Shown: positions 22,481 through 36,572 of the stretch, in pieces | Layout of the letters: every line of letters starts with the position of its first letter | Numbering within the stretch: position 1 is the stretch's first letter | Notes under the pieces: generated by a model | What the model saw: the letters and a program-made list of their open reading frames with translations, nothing else | The model's database searches: none | What the model was told of the DNA's origin: nothing | Origin: Naganishia liquefaciens | Taxonomy: Eukaryota; Basidiomycota; Tremellomycetes; Filobasidiales; Filobasidiaceae | Direction: 5' to 3' | Length of the DNA stretch: 64,000 nt | NCBI GenBank assembly: GCA_013423385.1 | Contig: BLZA01000021.1 | Coordinates: 1,178,001 to 1,242,000 of the forward strand | Made by a program: the position numbers and the translations under genes

Positions 22481-25400
22481 ATGAGGGCCCTGCTACTGCT
22501 ACTCCCGCTCTTGGCACTTGCTTCGGCCACTGTCAGCGAACCAAGTCCATCATGCACCGCGTACACGCAGGCGCTTGAGCTGATGCATTCCCTCGAGCGG
22601 ACAGCGCGTGCCGAGGCCGGGAATATCGCGTCGGGAAAGGGAAGCAGGGTCAGGAAGGGGGATGTATGGGCGATGGTGTGGAGGGGGCAGGGTGGATCGC
22701 AGACGGTGAGTTGTGCCGTGCTGAGCAGTGGAGGAATGGGTGGCGAGAATCAATTCATACGAAGCGAGCATGAGCTCGAGGAAAGCCAGAATCAGAATGT
22801 TGCAGCAAAGACAGCCGAACACGGAAATCGACGGCAGCGATGAGTATGCGAGCCAAACGAGTCTTGGTGCTTCTGTGACACACCAGAATCACTTTGGCCC
22901 AGCGGGGAGGGACATTGCAACAAGCAGCAAGGACCCGTGTGATGCATCTTGATGGTCGAGGTCACTTGTTTCGCTGCACACAATGCCAAAAGGCGACATT
23001 ACTGCTTCTCTACCGCTTGCATCCAGTTCCTAGAGGGCTGGAGAATGCACTGCCTATCCTCGCGGCGCGCTCTCGCTGACATCCCATCCTAGGATCCCCT
23101 TCGCCATTTCTTGCGCACCATCACCTCGGCCCTTCACAAAACCTACCTGCTACTCCTGCTCCTCGTGCACACACCGCTCTACGGCTTTCTCGGCATCGAT
23201 ATTCTGTCGACGCTGACGCCGAGCGGCACGATTCCGCTGCCACGGATGCCCGAGGGGACGCCTGATGGCCGGCGGTTGGTGAGCTTGTTAGAGGAGGCGA
23301 CGACGGCCGCGGGACAAGTATGTGATGGCGCGTGGGCGATGCGTGGGGTAGTGGCGCTTGTGAGTCGTCTGGAACTATCGCAGGACGCAGCTGACGATTC
23401 CTAGTTGCCACCGGATGGCATCGAGCCAGACCTGGGCCTTGCCTTTCGCTCGTTTCAGGTACGTGGCATTTTCCTCGCCTCTTGGCCGCCCAGCTGAGAC
23501 GTCACCAGGAATCCACCGGAGAAAGCGCCAATTCAACGGCGCAGTTCATGCTCGGTTTTATGCACGCCGCGGGCTTGCGATCGGTAGAGCAGGATCAAAC
23601 CAAGGTATGTCCCCGTACACTCTGTCGGCCCTGCTAATCCCCCAGCAGGCCCTTTTGCACTACACGTTCGCGGCGATGCAAGGGATGCCGGCAGCGGAAC
23701 TCGCGCTCGGGTATCGATACTGGAGCGGGATAGGGGTCAAGGACGATTGCATGGCTTCGCTTGATTGGTATCAGAACGCGGCTGAAAAAGGTCAGTGCTG
23801 GTCGATCTGCGCTTGGCCGGTGCTGACGTCCTTTGCAGCGTATGAGCACTTTCTCAGCGGTCCGCCGGGCGGCAGGACTTTGCCCCTTCAGCCGACAAGA
23901 CTTTCCGATCTGGCGGGCGGCGTTTACGGATACGGCGCATCGTGGGCGAGTACCGGGATGAACGTGAATCGCGCCGGCATCAAGGCTGGCAACTCGGTCG
24001 CGGGCGGAGAGACGTTCGAGGACGTCATCGAGTATTACCGCGTAAGTCATTGGCACGTCCAGGGCGTCACTAGCTCAAACGAGCCCAGTTTCAATCCGAA
24101 CGCGAGGTGCACAAATCCACCGTTGCTCTCGGCAGAATCTACTACTTTGGCTCCGTCTACCCTCAATCGGGCGGCCTCGTCTCGGGCGCGGAAGCCGTCG
24201 GCGCCGTCACCCAGGACTTTGCCCGAGCCCGTCACTACTTTATGCGTGCGGCACGTGCCCTCTGGCCAACGGATCCGCCCGAGCTGGGGACCAACGACGG
24301 GGCACTGCCTGCCGGATTTGACGCCAAGGTGGGGCAAAAGCCTTTGAGCGTGGAAGCGTATGATGCCCTGGCGCAGAGCGCTGCAACCGCCGCGGGTATG
24401 CTCGGAAGGATGTACATGCGCGCCGAGGGCGTTCCGCGGAATCTGCTTTTGGCGCACATGTGGCTGAAACGCGCGGCGGATATCGTAAGTCGAATGTCAA
24501 TCGAGCATGATCGCCCGCTGACACTTTTGCAGGGCGACAGGGAGGCGAGGAATCTGCTGGGGATTGCGTATCGGGATGGCCTCGGCGTGGAGCGCAAGGC
24601 GGCCACGGCGCTTCACCTGTTTTCGGCGGCGGCCGGAGCGGATCTCGCAGAGGCACACATTCAGCTAGGCAAGATGCATGCTAGTAAGTGGAACGGCTGC
24701 GTCGTCGCACTCCGAGCTGATCCCCCTCTCAGGCGATACGGACCCGAAAAAGCACAGCCAAGCCGTGCAAGCGTGGTCCCAAGCTCTCGCGCTCGGCAAT
24801 AATTTCGAAGCGTTTTACCACCTCGGTCGCATGCACGCGCAAGAGGCACGCACACAGGGCACGGGATCCAAAAAGAAGAGCGGAACGTGTGGCGTCGCCG
24901 TGGCATACTTTAAGACGGTCGCCGAACGTGGGTCATGGCAGTATCCCTTTATGCGGGACGCCGAGCGTGCGTGGGCACGAGGCGAGCGGGCCAAGGCGTT
25001 GATCAGCTGGTGGATTGCCGGCGAGATGGGATACGAAACGGCACAGAACAATGTGGCGTTCATTCTCGATCAAGGTGAGCTCAATTGCTTGTTACGCTTG
25101 CCCGAACGCCGACACCTGGCAGAACGCAACGCCGACCGACGCAAATCCATGCTTTCTGGCAACGAAAGACTTGGCGTCGCGGAGAATGCGTCATTGAGCG
25201 CGCTGAAACACTGGATACGCTCGGCGGGGCAATCGAATGTCGACGCCCTCGTCAAGGTCGGCGACTATTACTGTAAGTGCCCGTGGAAGCGTGGTAGCCG
25301 CCCCGAGTTGAACCTCCGCAACGCAGATGACCGCATCGGCGTCAAAAAGTACGAAGACCCGTACGAAAAAGCGATCGGCGCATACCAGAGCGCGGCCGAC

Positions 25401-26072
25401 ACGCAGGCGAGCGCCATGGCATTCTGGAACCTGGGCTGGATGTACGAAAACGGACTCGGCGTGCCCCAAGACTGGCACCTCGCCAAGCGCTTCTACGACC
25501 TGTGCAAGCAGACCAATACCGAGGCCAATCTACCCGTGACGCTTTCGTTGCTGAAACTGCACTTGCGGAGCTGGTGGTCGAGTTTCCTGGGCGGCAAGCA
25601 GGAGCACTTGGCGTGGTTTGCGCCGCCTGCAACGCAGCGGCTGCCGGACGCCGCCTCCGCCGGGGATGACGCTGACGGGCTCACAGTCGAGCGCGAGTTG
25701 GCGCAAGAAGAAGATATGGATGTTGTCGCATGGGCACGGAGCCGGGCACGTGATGAGCTGGACGACACGTACGATGATTACCTCGAGACGGGTCGCGCGC
25801 ACCGGCGGCACCGACAGCGGCAGGAAGAGTCGGGCGGCGCTCTCCCCGATGATGGCGATACAGAGGATGACATTAACGATACCATTTACGTCGGGATCCT
25901 CGTGACGGCGCTGACGGCGGCGTTTTGGCTTCGTGCGCGACAGATGCGGCTGCGGCAGGAACGACGCGAGGCCGAGGCGCGTGCGCGCGGGGAGGCGTTA
26001 CCGGAGAGGGAGCGGAGGGTCGAGGGGGATGTGGCGAGACCCGGATTGGACTTTGCGCCCGTGCCAATATGA
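22481..26072 (+). CDS. hrd3: HRD3/SEL1L-type ERAD adaptor with Sel1 repeats
   Basis: Starts with a signal peptide (MRALLLLLPLLALASATVS). The exons encode a series of Sel1-like repeats with the A..LG..Y..G.GV pattern: AELALGYRYWSGIGVKDD, AAGMLGRMYMRAEGVPRN, ARNLLGIAYRDGLGVERK and AFWNLGWMYENGLGVPQD. A C-terminal membrane helix (IYVGILVTALTAAFWLRARQ) is followed by a basic/acidic cytosolic tail. This is the architecture of HRD3/SEL1L, the ER-lumenal partner of the HRD1 ubiquitin ligase, which recruits misfolded proteins for retrotranslocation and degradation. About ten introns are present. The first (22706-23092, 387 nt, in frame on both sides) is far longer than the rest. The predicted length, roughly 850-900 aa, is normal. 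It shares a short promoter with HUS1. Confidence 0.87.
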
Positions 26073-26160
26073 GTTGTAGCAGTCGCCATGTTTTTGGATG
26101 AGTGATATCATATGTCCCTAGATACAACATGTGACGCCCCGGAATGCCCCTGGCTTGTTC

Positions 26161-27020
26161 CTAGTGCGGTGTCGGCTTGTGTCCATCGACGTACCTGCGC
26201 AAAGGACAGTCAGCACCGCCACACACGACCGGCTCGCGAGACTCACATATTGCGCGTCGCCGAGGGCATCGTCGCCTCCATTCCATCCAACTCTGGCGTC
26301 AAATGCACCTGACATCCCAACCTCGAGCTGTCCAAGCAGATGTCAGCGGCGCGCAAGACACTCTCGGCGTGAACCGAGAACGCACGTATCCGTCAGTCCG
26401 TACGCCAAGTCGAGCATATCATTCTCATCGTCCCCCGGCTCATCGAGCAGATCATAGTGCTTTGGATCGATAATCAGGTGACACGTCGAGCATGCTATTG
26501 AGCCTCCACAGGCGCCTATCGAGGTGGGTTGTTAGCCAGGCAGCTTGGGAGGCGGCGATTACGTGTGGGGGGGGGGGAGGGGGGGGGAAAGGGGCTTACC
26601 TTCCAAGTCAATGTCGTACTCGTGTGCGAGCGATAACAGATCGTCACCCTCGTTTCCCTCAATCTCACGCACGACGGCGCCCTTGGCGTCTTTGAATGTC
26701 ACCTTGATGCTATCGGGGCGAGTGCGGGATCAGCACGCAGGGTCGGGAGTGAAAAGGGCGGACGAGGACGGCGTACCCTGTTCCCGGGGCTGGGCGTTCA
26801 ATGTGTCCGTGACGAGGAGCTGATATTCCGCATCAAGGTAAGCCGCCTTTGCAGAGTAAGTAGATTCGGTTCCCCACGTACCGGCGGAAGCCATGAATCC
26901 CCTCGTATCGAATGACCTTTGGATGCCGCGCGCTCGCCACTGCGCGAGAGGCGTCGTCTGCGCACGCGAGATGACTGACGGACAGCGACGTGCAATACTG
27001 GATATGGCAGAGCGGAACAT
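26161..27020 (-). CDS. yah1: Mitochondrial adrenodoxin-type [2Fe-2S] ferredoxin, 6 exons, 178 aa
   Basis: Exons 27020-26882, 26819-26777, 26709-26600, 26515-26386, 26327-26247 and 26194-26161 sum to 179 codons. The N-terminus [20 protein letters not shown] is a mitochondrial targeting peptide. Next come [32 protein letters not shown] with the cluster ligands in C-x5-C-x2-C spacing, and the fourth cysteine in SRLGCQVHL. The C-terminus [13 protein letters not shown] matches YAH1/ferredoxin-1. It donates electrons in mitochondrial iron-sulphur cluster and heme A synthesis. A G-rich tract (about 26568-26588) lies in the third intron. It is divergent from the small gene starting at 27340, with 319 bp between starts. 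Confidence 0.93.
26568..26588 (+). repeat. Poly-G tract inside a YAH1 intron
   Basis: Two G runs of eight or more separated by a single A on the plus strand, which become C-rich in the minus-strand transcript, close to the polypyrimidine side of the intron. Similar G runs occur at about 54257, 57267 and 58804, so this is a recurrent feature of non-coding DNA here. Confidence 0.8.
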
Positions 27021-27339
27021 GGTGTCTTGTCTGACGAGATGGACGACATGAACAGGCGCCTGGGTGGGATGGATGGGTGATATGTCGACTTGAACATTCG
27101 CTCGCGCCGTCGATCGGTCACGCGTGCGGGCTGAAACCTCGGGCGGAAGAATTGCTTCCGCGCTGGGAGGGAAGGGGGCGGAGATGACATGCTGTATGTC
27201 CGGCCGAGGGAGTGATGTCATCAGATTGCCGGATTCCTGGGCGGCCGTTATCGTTCAACAACATCCCCTCTCCCCTCCCCCGTTCAAGTGCGCCGCATCT
27301 CGGTCGTTCGTCCATTCAATTCGCACCCATCGCATAACC

Positions 27340-27921
27340 ATGCCTTCCCTCGCACCCAACACCATCTCTCCTCAACAGGGCGGGTAAGCCCTGTTTCCCT
27401 GCCGCCTCAAACACCACAATGACCTGACCTATCCTTTTGCGGCCAGAATCGCCGGCACAACAGTCGGCAACGTCCCCGGCACCGCCAACATCGGCCTCGG
27501 CACGGGCGAAGCACCCGACTTGACGCCCAAGCAGAGCGTCGTGGGTGATCCCGAGGTGTTGGCGGGAAGCAAGATTGAGCCGCTGGATAAACAGGCTGGG
27601 GAGGGTACGTTCTGCGGTCGTGTCGGGAGGGGAGCGGGGGATGCTAATGCGTGGAACGCAGCGGCACCGACAAAGGACGCGCAAAAGATCCTCGACCAAC
27701 TGGCCGATTCCGTGACATCCCAGTCACCCGCCGAAGCCCTTTCTTCTGCCCAAGGTACGCCCTGCCTTGGCCTTTTTGCCGCGTGACGTGGGTGGCGGTG
27801 TTCTGATGTTGCTCATGGTACAGCGACGGTAACAGAGGCGCTCGGGAATGCGGCGACTGCAGCCCAGGGATTGGCGAGTCAGGCGTATGAAGCGGTTGTG
27901 GGCTCTGGGGAGAAGAAGTAA
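27340..27921 (+). CDS. Small alanine/glycine-rich hydrophilic protein, 4 exons, 130 aa
   Basis: Exons 27340-27383, 27447-27604, 27662-27754 and 27824-27921 give exactly 131 codons. The protein starts MPSLAPNTISPQQGG and contains IGLGTGEAPDLTP. It ends with an amphipathic helix-forming stretch (ATVTEALGNAATAAQGLAS) rich in Ala, Thr and Gln. It has no signal peptide or membrane helix. The composition recalls late-embryogenesis-abundant or other stress-hydrophilic proteins, but I do not recognise a family. It shares its promoter with YAH1 and converges on the TMEM242-like gene. Confidence 0.7.
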
Positions 27922-28149
27922 AGCATGCAACGAATGAGGGAGACGGTGATGATCATGGACTCGAACATAGATGGGACAAGGCGATTGATGATTGGGCTTG
28001 AACAGATAGAGTGAATCGAATGAATGGAAAATTCTTGTGCTTGGAATGCTTCATCCAATTCCATTCAATTCGAATGTCCGCCTCGGAATGCCTCGGATCC
28101 TGTATTACGAGCCCCATCTGACCACTTAAAAGGCTACCATCACCCGCTG

Positions 28150-28975
28150 CTACCTCCCCCTTTCTCTCACGAGCATCTCCCGCTCATTCTCCATCTCCCT
28201 CAAAACGTCCCCGACCCATCCACGCACCACATCATCCTCCTCATTTGCAGCCCCCGGCAACTCGTGGTCGATCCGAACGGGCGTCGGCGGTGTCGTGGGC
28301 GTGTAGAGCGCGTCAGAGAGGGCGGGCAAGAATTCAGTCGTGGCCGTGCGCATCTTGGCAGTGAATTCCTCCATCTGTGAAAAAAACGAGGATCAGCATT
28401 TCGGCCTTGTGAGAAATGAGAGGACCCACGTTCCGCACGTCCAACGCCTTGGAGATCCCCCATGCGCTGAGCCCCGCCGTGGTGAGTACCAGGCCCGTCG
28501 CGATCCCAAACGCCCCCAGCGCAAATAATGGCGAGATCCGGCCCTCGCCTGGACCAATGTCGGTTTCTGGTGGGTTCACTGGAGGCAGGGAAGGGTGCGT
28601 ATCGTCGAGGATTTCCAAGGCCGGACGGCGTGAAAACTTTGGTGGTGTTGGGTCATTGGGTTTCAACGGCGATGATGTAGTGTTCACCGCCGGCGGCTTC
28701 CTCGTCCGTGCCCTCGTCGCGGCACCTCGAGCCAACGATGCATTACTCAATAACTGCAGACCGGTCTTTTCGCGTTGTGCATTCCGACGGAGCGCGGGGA
28801 TGAGCGCCACGGTGATGCCTGTCGTGAATGCAAGCTGAATTTTTTCTCTCAATTAGCGGGCTCGTTCTGCGGGGCGGGTTCTCGAGCTTACGGCTGCGAT
28901 GCCCGAGATGAATGCCACGCGCGGTATATGCGGTGGTGTTGCGGTTTCCGGTTCTGTGGGCGCGACGATGGACAT
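28150..28975 (-). CDS. TMEM242-like inner membrane protein, 3 exons, 237 aa
   Basis: Exons 28975-28892, 28834-28430 and 28374-28150 sum to 238 codons. There are two membrane helices: VAFISGIAALAFTTGITVAL near the N-terminus and FALGAFGIATGLVLTTAGLS in the middle. The second is followed directly by the conserved end WGISKALDVRNMEEFTAKMR. That 'G...K.LgVrnm.eF' ending is the hallmark of TMEM242, which in animals helps assemble mitochondrial ATP synthase and complex I. Here a proline-rich linker of about 70 residues separates the helices, and an acidic tail of about 50 residues follows, both longer than in animal proteins. Function in fungi is inferred from the family only. Divergent from the GH5 gene, with 222 bp between starts. 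Confidence 0.72.
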
Positions 28976-29197
28976 GCGGGGCGGCACAAATGGCAGCGGT
29001 CCGGGCTGAAGAGACGGGATGGCCGAATAATCTAATCAATTCAGCCCCTACGATTGCCGCGTGATTTTGCTTCCGCACACCTGAAACGTCGTCGATCGCT
29101 TTCGGCGCTCCCCGTGTCGCGTGTCGGGCGGATTTCTTGCATTCAACACGAATTTCAGCCCGCTCGAGGTCGTCCGTCGTCTCGGTCCACACCCAAC

Positions 29198-32020
29198 ATG
29201 TCCGCTCTCGAATTGCGCGTGCACGGACGGCATGTACTGGATAGGGATGCGCGGGTCGTGAGCCTCCGAGGCGTCAACGTTTCGGGCTGCAGTAAAGTGT
29301 GAGTGTCACAGATCACGTCGTGTGCTGCAAGCTAAACAGGTGCGTGCGATGCAAGGCCCTCCTCGGACGCACGAGTCGACATTCCGGAACCCGAGGCGAC
29401 GTCCTACATCAATCGACCATTCTCACTCGAGGAAGCACCGACGCATTGGCGCAGGCTGAAGCGATGGGGATTGACGTATCGTACGTTTCGCGAGAGGACC
29501 ACCTTCTCTGGAAGCTAATCATGCGCCGCAGTGAGAATCACGACGACGTGGGAAGCGATTGAACACGCTGGGCCGTAAGATTTGACGTGGCAACGCTCGA
29601 GTCGTGCTGAGCCATCGTGTAGGGGCAAGTATGATACCGCCTACCTCGACTATTTGCGTGCGCTCATGGAGAGCATGACCGCCCATGGACTCGTTGCGTA
29701 CATTGTGAGTGTTTCTGCCCTGCCTCGCGCCCAAAACTTGACTTTGTCCTGATAGTGCATGCACCAAGACGTCTGGTCACGGCACACGGGTGGCGTACGT
29801 CTGAGCCCACCTGGTCGACACACGCTGACCATCTGACGCAGTCGGGTGCACCTGCGTGGACGCTCCACGCCGCAGGACTCGTCTCGGATCCAGACAAACT
29901 CACAGCGACTGACGCAGCGTATGTGCATGGCGTAACCTCGCGTGGCAAGTTGGCAGAGGGGGAACGCGGGCTGTGGCCTACGGGATATACAAAACTCGCC
30001 TGCGCGACCATGAAGTGCGTATCACGCCGGCCGGTGCGCTTGCGATTTCGACTGATGGAGCTCGCGTAGCACGCTCTTTTGGGCAGGAGAGACCTTTGCG
30101 CCGCGCTGCATGGTCAATCCTGCGACAGGCCTCCCCTGCGACGTCTCCCCGACCGACTCGCCGCAGAATATTCAGACGTTCCTGCAGGCGCGGTTCCTCG
30201 CCATGTATGAGCAGCTCGTACGTGCCACGGGCGATGTATCCGGCGTTCTTGGGTTCGAGGTGAGTGCGGCGGTACCGAGCCGACCGTGTACAGGCTGACA
30301 TGCCCCACAGATGATCAACGAGCCGCACCCTGGGTACATTGGCCTTCCGACCCTCCACGGATGGAACTACCAAACCGACTTACACCTCGGTGCTGCACCC
30401 TCGCCGCTGCAATCGTTCGCGGCCGGCAGCGGCCACGAGACGCCCGGCGTCGCGGTGTATACGCGCTCATGGCCCGTCCCGACGCGGAAAACGGCAAGCA
30501 CGGTCTTGCCCCATAAAGGCGAGGAATCCGCTCGAGCATGGCTGAACGGCGTGCAGTGCGCGTGGGAGAGGGAAGCCGTGTGGATGTGGGATAGGGAACA
30601 AGGACGTACCGTCGTGCTCAAGGAGGGCTACTTTGCGCGGACGGCCAAAGGCCGGCGGGTGGACTTTTATGGCGATTTTTATTGGCCATTTGTGAGGCGG
30701 TGGGAAGAGCTGGTGCGGTCCTTGGCGCAGGGCAAGATGATGCATGTGGAAGGAGTTCCGAACGAGGTGCGTTCGCACGTTGCTGGATGTGTAGTGGGCT
30801 GACGGGGACCAGTTTTGTCCGGATTGGCCACGAGACGTGCGGCCGAGGGATCTGGTATATTCGCCCCATTGGTAGGTTGGGTGATGGGCATTTGCATATC
30901 GCGCTGACGCCTGGCCAGGTACGACCTCAATGTACTGTTCAACAAGTCATTCGGCTTCATGACCGTCAATGTGCAGGGACTCGCTCGGGTAAGTCGAAGA
31001 ATGGCTGGCATGCCCGGGAACTGACTCTTCACCCAGGGCATGTTCATCACCCGCGCGCTCTACTTTGGCGCTGCCGCCGCGCAACGCAATTACGAATTGC
31101 AAATCGGCAACATTGCCCGTAAAGCGTACCAAAAGCTCGGCGAGGTGCCTGTTGTGTTTGGCGAGACGGGAATACCGATGGACATGAAGTGAGTTGAAGT
31201 GACATCGCAGTGCCATAAGCTGATGCGGCTCTAGTCGGCGCGAGGCATTCAAGACGGGAGATTTTCGATGGCAAGAACGCATGATGGATTCGCTGATGAC
31301 GGCCATCGAGCGGACCATGGTCGGCGTCAAGTAGGTCTCCCCTGTGTATCTGTGGGACAAGCTGACCACGGTCATAGTCTGTGGAACTACAATCCAGGCA
31401 ACAATGACACGCTCGGGGATGACTGGAATTTCGAGAATTTCAGCTGGTTTTCAGAGCAGCATCTCGACGAGCCGACGCGGCGAGGCGCGCAGGGCAAGCA
31501 GTTGGATGAGGGGTGTAGGCTGCTCAAGGCCGTGGTCGTGAGTTTTCCTTCCGAGGGTTGACCAACGATACTGAGGACCGCCCAGCGCCCCTACGCCGTT
31601 CGCACGGCTGGTATTCCAATCTCCACGGAATACAAGCTTGCCCGTGCAACCTTTCGCTACCGATTCGCGAATCCCACTTCGCAGCCGGTCCGACACGCGC
31701 CGAGTGCGGATATACTCTACGCCCCGCCGCTCCACGGTCATCCCGCCATCACCGACCGGACGACGGAAATCTTCTTGCCCTCTTGGTGGGCCGATGCTTC
31801 GCGAGAGGGCAAGCTCGCGGTCTCGTGTTCGGACGGCACGGTGCGCGTCGACGAGGACGCACAGAGGGTATGGTGGACATTGGGGAATGAAACGGAAGGG
31901 TTTGTGCACGAGATCCGAATCAGGGATATGAGCGTTGGGCTACCCGAGAGCACTTGGATGTTGATGTCGCTCCTCGCGCTGATGGTCATGCTGCTCGGTG
32001 TATGGTTGATACGGCTATGA
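29198..32020 (+). CDS. GH5 (subfamily 12-like) glycosidase, sterylglucosidase/glucosylceramidase type
   Basis: About ten exons from ATG at 29198 to TGA at 32020. Conserved blocks include VVSLRGVNVSG, the WGLTYVRFAVTWEAIEH barrel strand, HQDVWSRHTGG, GFEMINEPHPGY with the acid/base Glu in NEP, PHWYDLNVLF, VVFGETGIPMDM with the nucleophile Glu, and WNYNPGNNDTLGDDWN. A C-terminal hydrophobic segment (TWMLMSLLALMVMLLGVWLI) would anchor it to a membrane. This pattern matches the fungal EGCrP/Egh1 enzymes that hydrolyse ergosteryl-beta-glucoside or glucosylceramide. I cannot choose between the two substrates from sequence alone. The length, roughly 700-750 aa, fits. Confidence 0.85.
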
Positions 32021-32140
32021 AACGCCACCGCGCGGACATCAGACGGATGTCCGGCGCAAGACGAGTACGGACCGGTTGTACCTCATGACGTCATGGATTT
32101 GCATCCGCACTCGCTCGTCGGGTGCTGACTGGCTCTCCTA

Positions 32141-32150
32141 TATATATAAG
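32141..32150 (+). promoter_or_regulatory. TATA box of the small gene at 32232
   Basis: TATATATAAG about 85 nt upstream of the start codon, a good position for a fungal TATA element and a sign of a strongly or inducibly expressed gene. Confidence 0.6.
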
Positions 32151-32231
32151 CCCTGTCCTCGATCGCCCGCTGGTGCGTTGGCTTCTCTTGTCACCGCACA
32201 ATCCTCAACTTGCATTCAAATCCTATTCACA

Positions 32232-32531
32232 ATGACTGGAGCTGTGAGGCGCTCGTCCGACCTTATGCTTCAATCCAGCTAATCCTCCTTGTCAGGCTCA
32301 CACCGCTGAAACCGAGAAGATGTTGAACCTGGAGAAGAACTCGGACGGTCAGGAAAAGAAGGAAGAGAAGAAGCAGACCGATCCCGTTGCCCTGCATGGT
32401 GAAGAGACTGGTACGTTGATCCCTGATTGGCGTGGACCTACTGCTGATCAGCGTCGCAAATAGGCGGCAAGCCCCACGCTACCGAAGTTGACGGCCCCCA
32501 TGAGGACAAGCCGACCAAGGTCGTTGATTAA
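32232..32531 (+). CDS. Small charged hydrophilic protein, 3 exons, 64 aa
   Basis: Exons 32232-32243, 32296-32410 and 32464-32531 add up to 65 codons. The first exon encodes only MTGA. The protein is dominated by Lys, Glu, Asp and Gln (KNSDGQEKKEEKKQTD) and ends DKPTKVVD. It has no hydrophobic core and is probably disordered. The strong TATA box and small size suggest an abundant stress-type protein, but this is inference. No family recognised. Confidence 0.65.
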
Positions 32532-32900
32532 TTCGACGATTCACGTGGTGGACGAATGCCAAAAGACAGCAATCATGAAGAGCATCAAGACATCATCCAG
32601 AACGTTGTATCCATAATGTATAAATCTCAATCATGGTCAAATGGGATAGCATCCAAGGACCCTCTCGCAATGTCGACACAAAGGACTTGCGCGGAAAGGT
32701 CACGAATGGATGAATGTGTTGCTTTTTGTGTTCCTTTGACGTTGCGCTCGTAGGCATCCAGCTCCGTTGTGGTATCCCTGACTCGTTCGAGGGATGACGG
32801 CGAATCGCCCGATATAACACTGCCGGTTCACCAGTGCTTGCCTCGTAATTGCAAGAGCGCTCGGTCACATACCATCCACCCGATATCCTCGACGCTACGA

Positions 32901-34112
32901 ATGATGCGCTCGTTTTCGATGCTTCTAGCCATGTGCTTTTGCCTCTCCTCCCTCATCCCCCTCTTTGCAAGCGCATCACCCGCCGACTCTGCAACACCCT
33001 CAATCCACCTCGAGAGGAGACTGTTCGACTCGGATGACAGTGCCACTTCCTCGGCCTCAAGATCCAAAAGAACGTCCGCAGCTGGAACGGCGCAAGAGAT
33101 TATCGATTTCATGCAAGTTATCATGCAGGGCGGAATACAGTGAGTGGGCAAAAGGTTATGCCTGCCTGATGCGCGACTCACTCGACCTCACTTAGATCGC
33201 AACAGTGGCAAGTATGCTTCTATTGTCGCTCTGACCGCTACTGACCGCCCCTAGCTGGATCACCCTCGTCAACGCCACCCAGAGCGAACTCGGGACCTGC
33301 CTGGGCCTCAGCACCCTCTCGACCCTCGTCGTCCAAGGTTCCAACTACTCGTTCGCCAGCGCCGTCGACAATTACCTGACTGATATTTGCTCTGGCGCGA
33401 AATGCACGTCGGCTTCCCTCAAGTATTGGAAGTACAAGCTCAATCAGGATTGCGCGGCCGGGTCGGATCTACAGCAGCCGTTGTTGCGGACGCTGGATGT
33501 CGTGATGGGCAACTATGAGACCAGTCTGTATGATCTCGCTTGCAAAGTTCACTAGTAAGCCCCGGTACCATGTCGTCCTTCTTCCGCTGACGGCGTCGCA
33601 GCAACGGCACGGCACCGTACTGTCTCTCGGAAGTCTTGAACGCTACGCAAACAACCAACTCCAAAGACTTCTTTACGAATATATTGACGGGCACCAACAT
33701 CAACTGGTATGAACAGTCCTTTTTCGGTCAGCAGGTAGGTCGCAGCCTGAATCTCGAGGGCCCGTGCTGATCCGCTCGACAGATATGTACAGGATGCATG
33801 CATGAACTGTACAAGGCAGCCATGTTCTTGATTCCCAGCATCAGGAGCCTGGAGGAAATGACTGGGCTCGGCGTGACACTCAGCACGTGTCAGAGTAATG
33901 GCATCGCGTGGAATGGTCAGTCCCCATGGTGTAACACATACTTGGATGCTAAGTCGTCCGTAGACATCTGCGACATGGCAAAGCCCGACGCCCTGTCTGT
34001 CGTGGCCGCGACAGCACAAGGTCAGGTTACCAGTGCCGCCTCCAGTTTCCGGGTCGATTCTTTCGCAGCCGCCACGTCCTTGTTTAGTGCAGCGGTGTGG
34101 CTGTTACTGTAG
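32901..34112 (+). CDS. Secreted Cys-rich, probably GPI-anchored protein (DUF7729-like)
   Basis: Starts MMRSFSMLLAMCFCLSSLIP, a clear signal peptide, followed by a low-complexity Ser/Asp stretch. The core carries paired cysteines and N-glycosylation sites: WITLVNATQSELGTCLGLST, DICSGAKCTS, NQDCAAG, YDLACKVHYNGTAPYCLSE, FFGQQICTGCMHELYKAAM, and finally DICDM. The end is Ser/Ala-rich and closes with a hydrophobic tail (FAAATSLFSAAVWLLL), as in GPI-anchored cell-wall proteins. The cysteine layout is like a widespread basidiomycete secreted family of unknown function. Around five short introns are needed, for example after GGIQ and after VNGIAWN-like exons. Role at the cell surface is inferred from the leader and tail. 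Confidence 0.75.
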
Positions 34113-34173
34113 CCAAATTTGTCTCTGGATAAACTGCTGATGATCGAGCATATGACATATACCAACGATACGC

Positions 34174-36144
<1,971 letters not shown>

Positions 36145-36473
36145 GGCGGAGTAGTTCGGTTGTGCGACGCTGGAGGAACGAGCAAACAGAGTTGAAGCAA
36201 GAATAACACCGATCTTCAACTGAGAGCAATCGCCCTCGCCAACTTTCTGTACTCACGTGATCTGTGTTTCACATCGCCCGCGACTTGGACTAGAGCGTTG
36301 TTTCAGATGAATCCTTTGCCTTCGTCAAGCAGTGGCGGGCCGCAGCGTCGTTCCCACTGATCTTCCTCAGGCAGTGAGCTGCCCAAGATCACAGGCTTCA
36401 CTGAAGGCACAGCCTCACGCCCTCCTTTCTTACTATGTTTTCGTCCACTTTCCAAAGGCCGGCGAGACCCGGG

Positions 36474-36480
36474 TATATAG
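36474..36480 (+). promoter_or_regulatory. TATA box candidate for the gene at 36573
   Basis: TATATAG 99 nt upstream of the ATG of the orphan gene, in the spacer shared with the divergent RIO2 gene. Confidence 0.4.
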
Positions 36481-36572
36481 ACTGGTGCACGACGGCAATG
36501 CCGAATGGTGGAATAGGGCCACCCGTCAACAACCTCTCTCCTCCCTTGCAGTCTACTGAACATTTGTACGCA

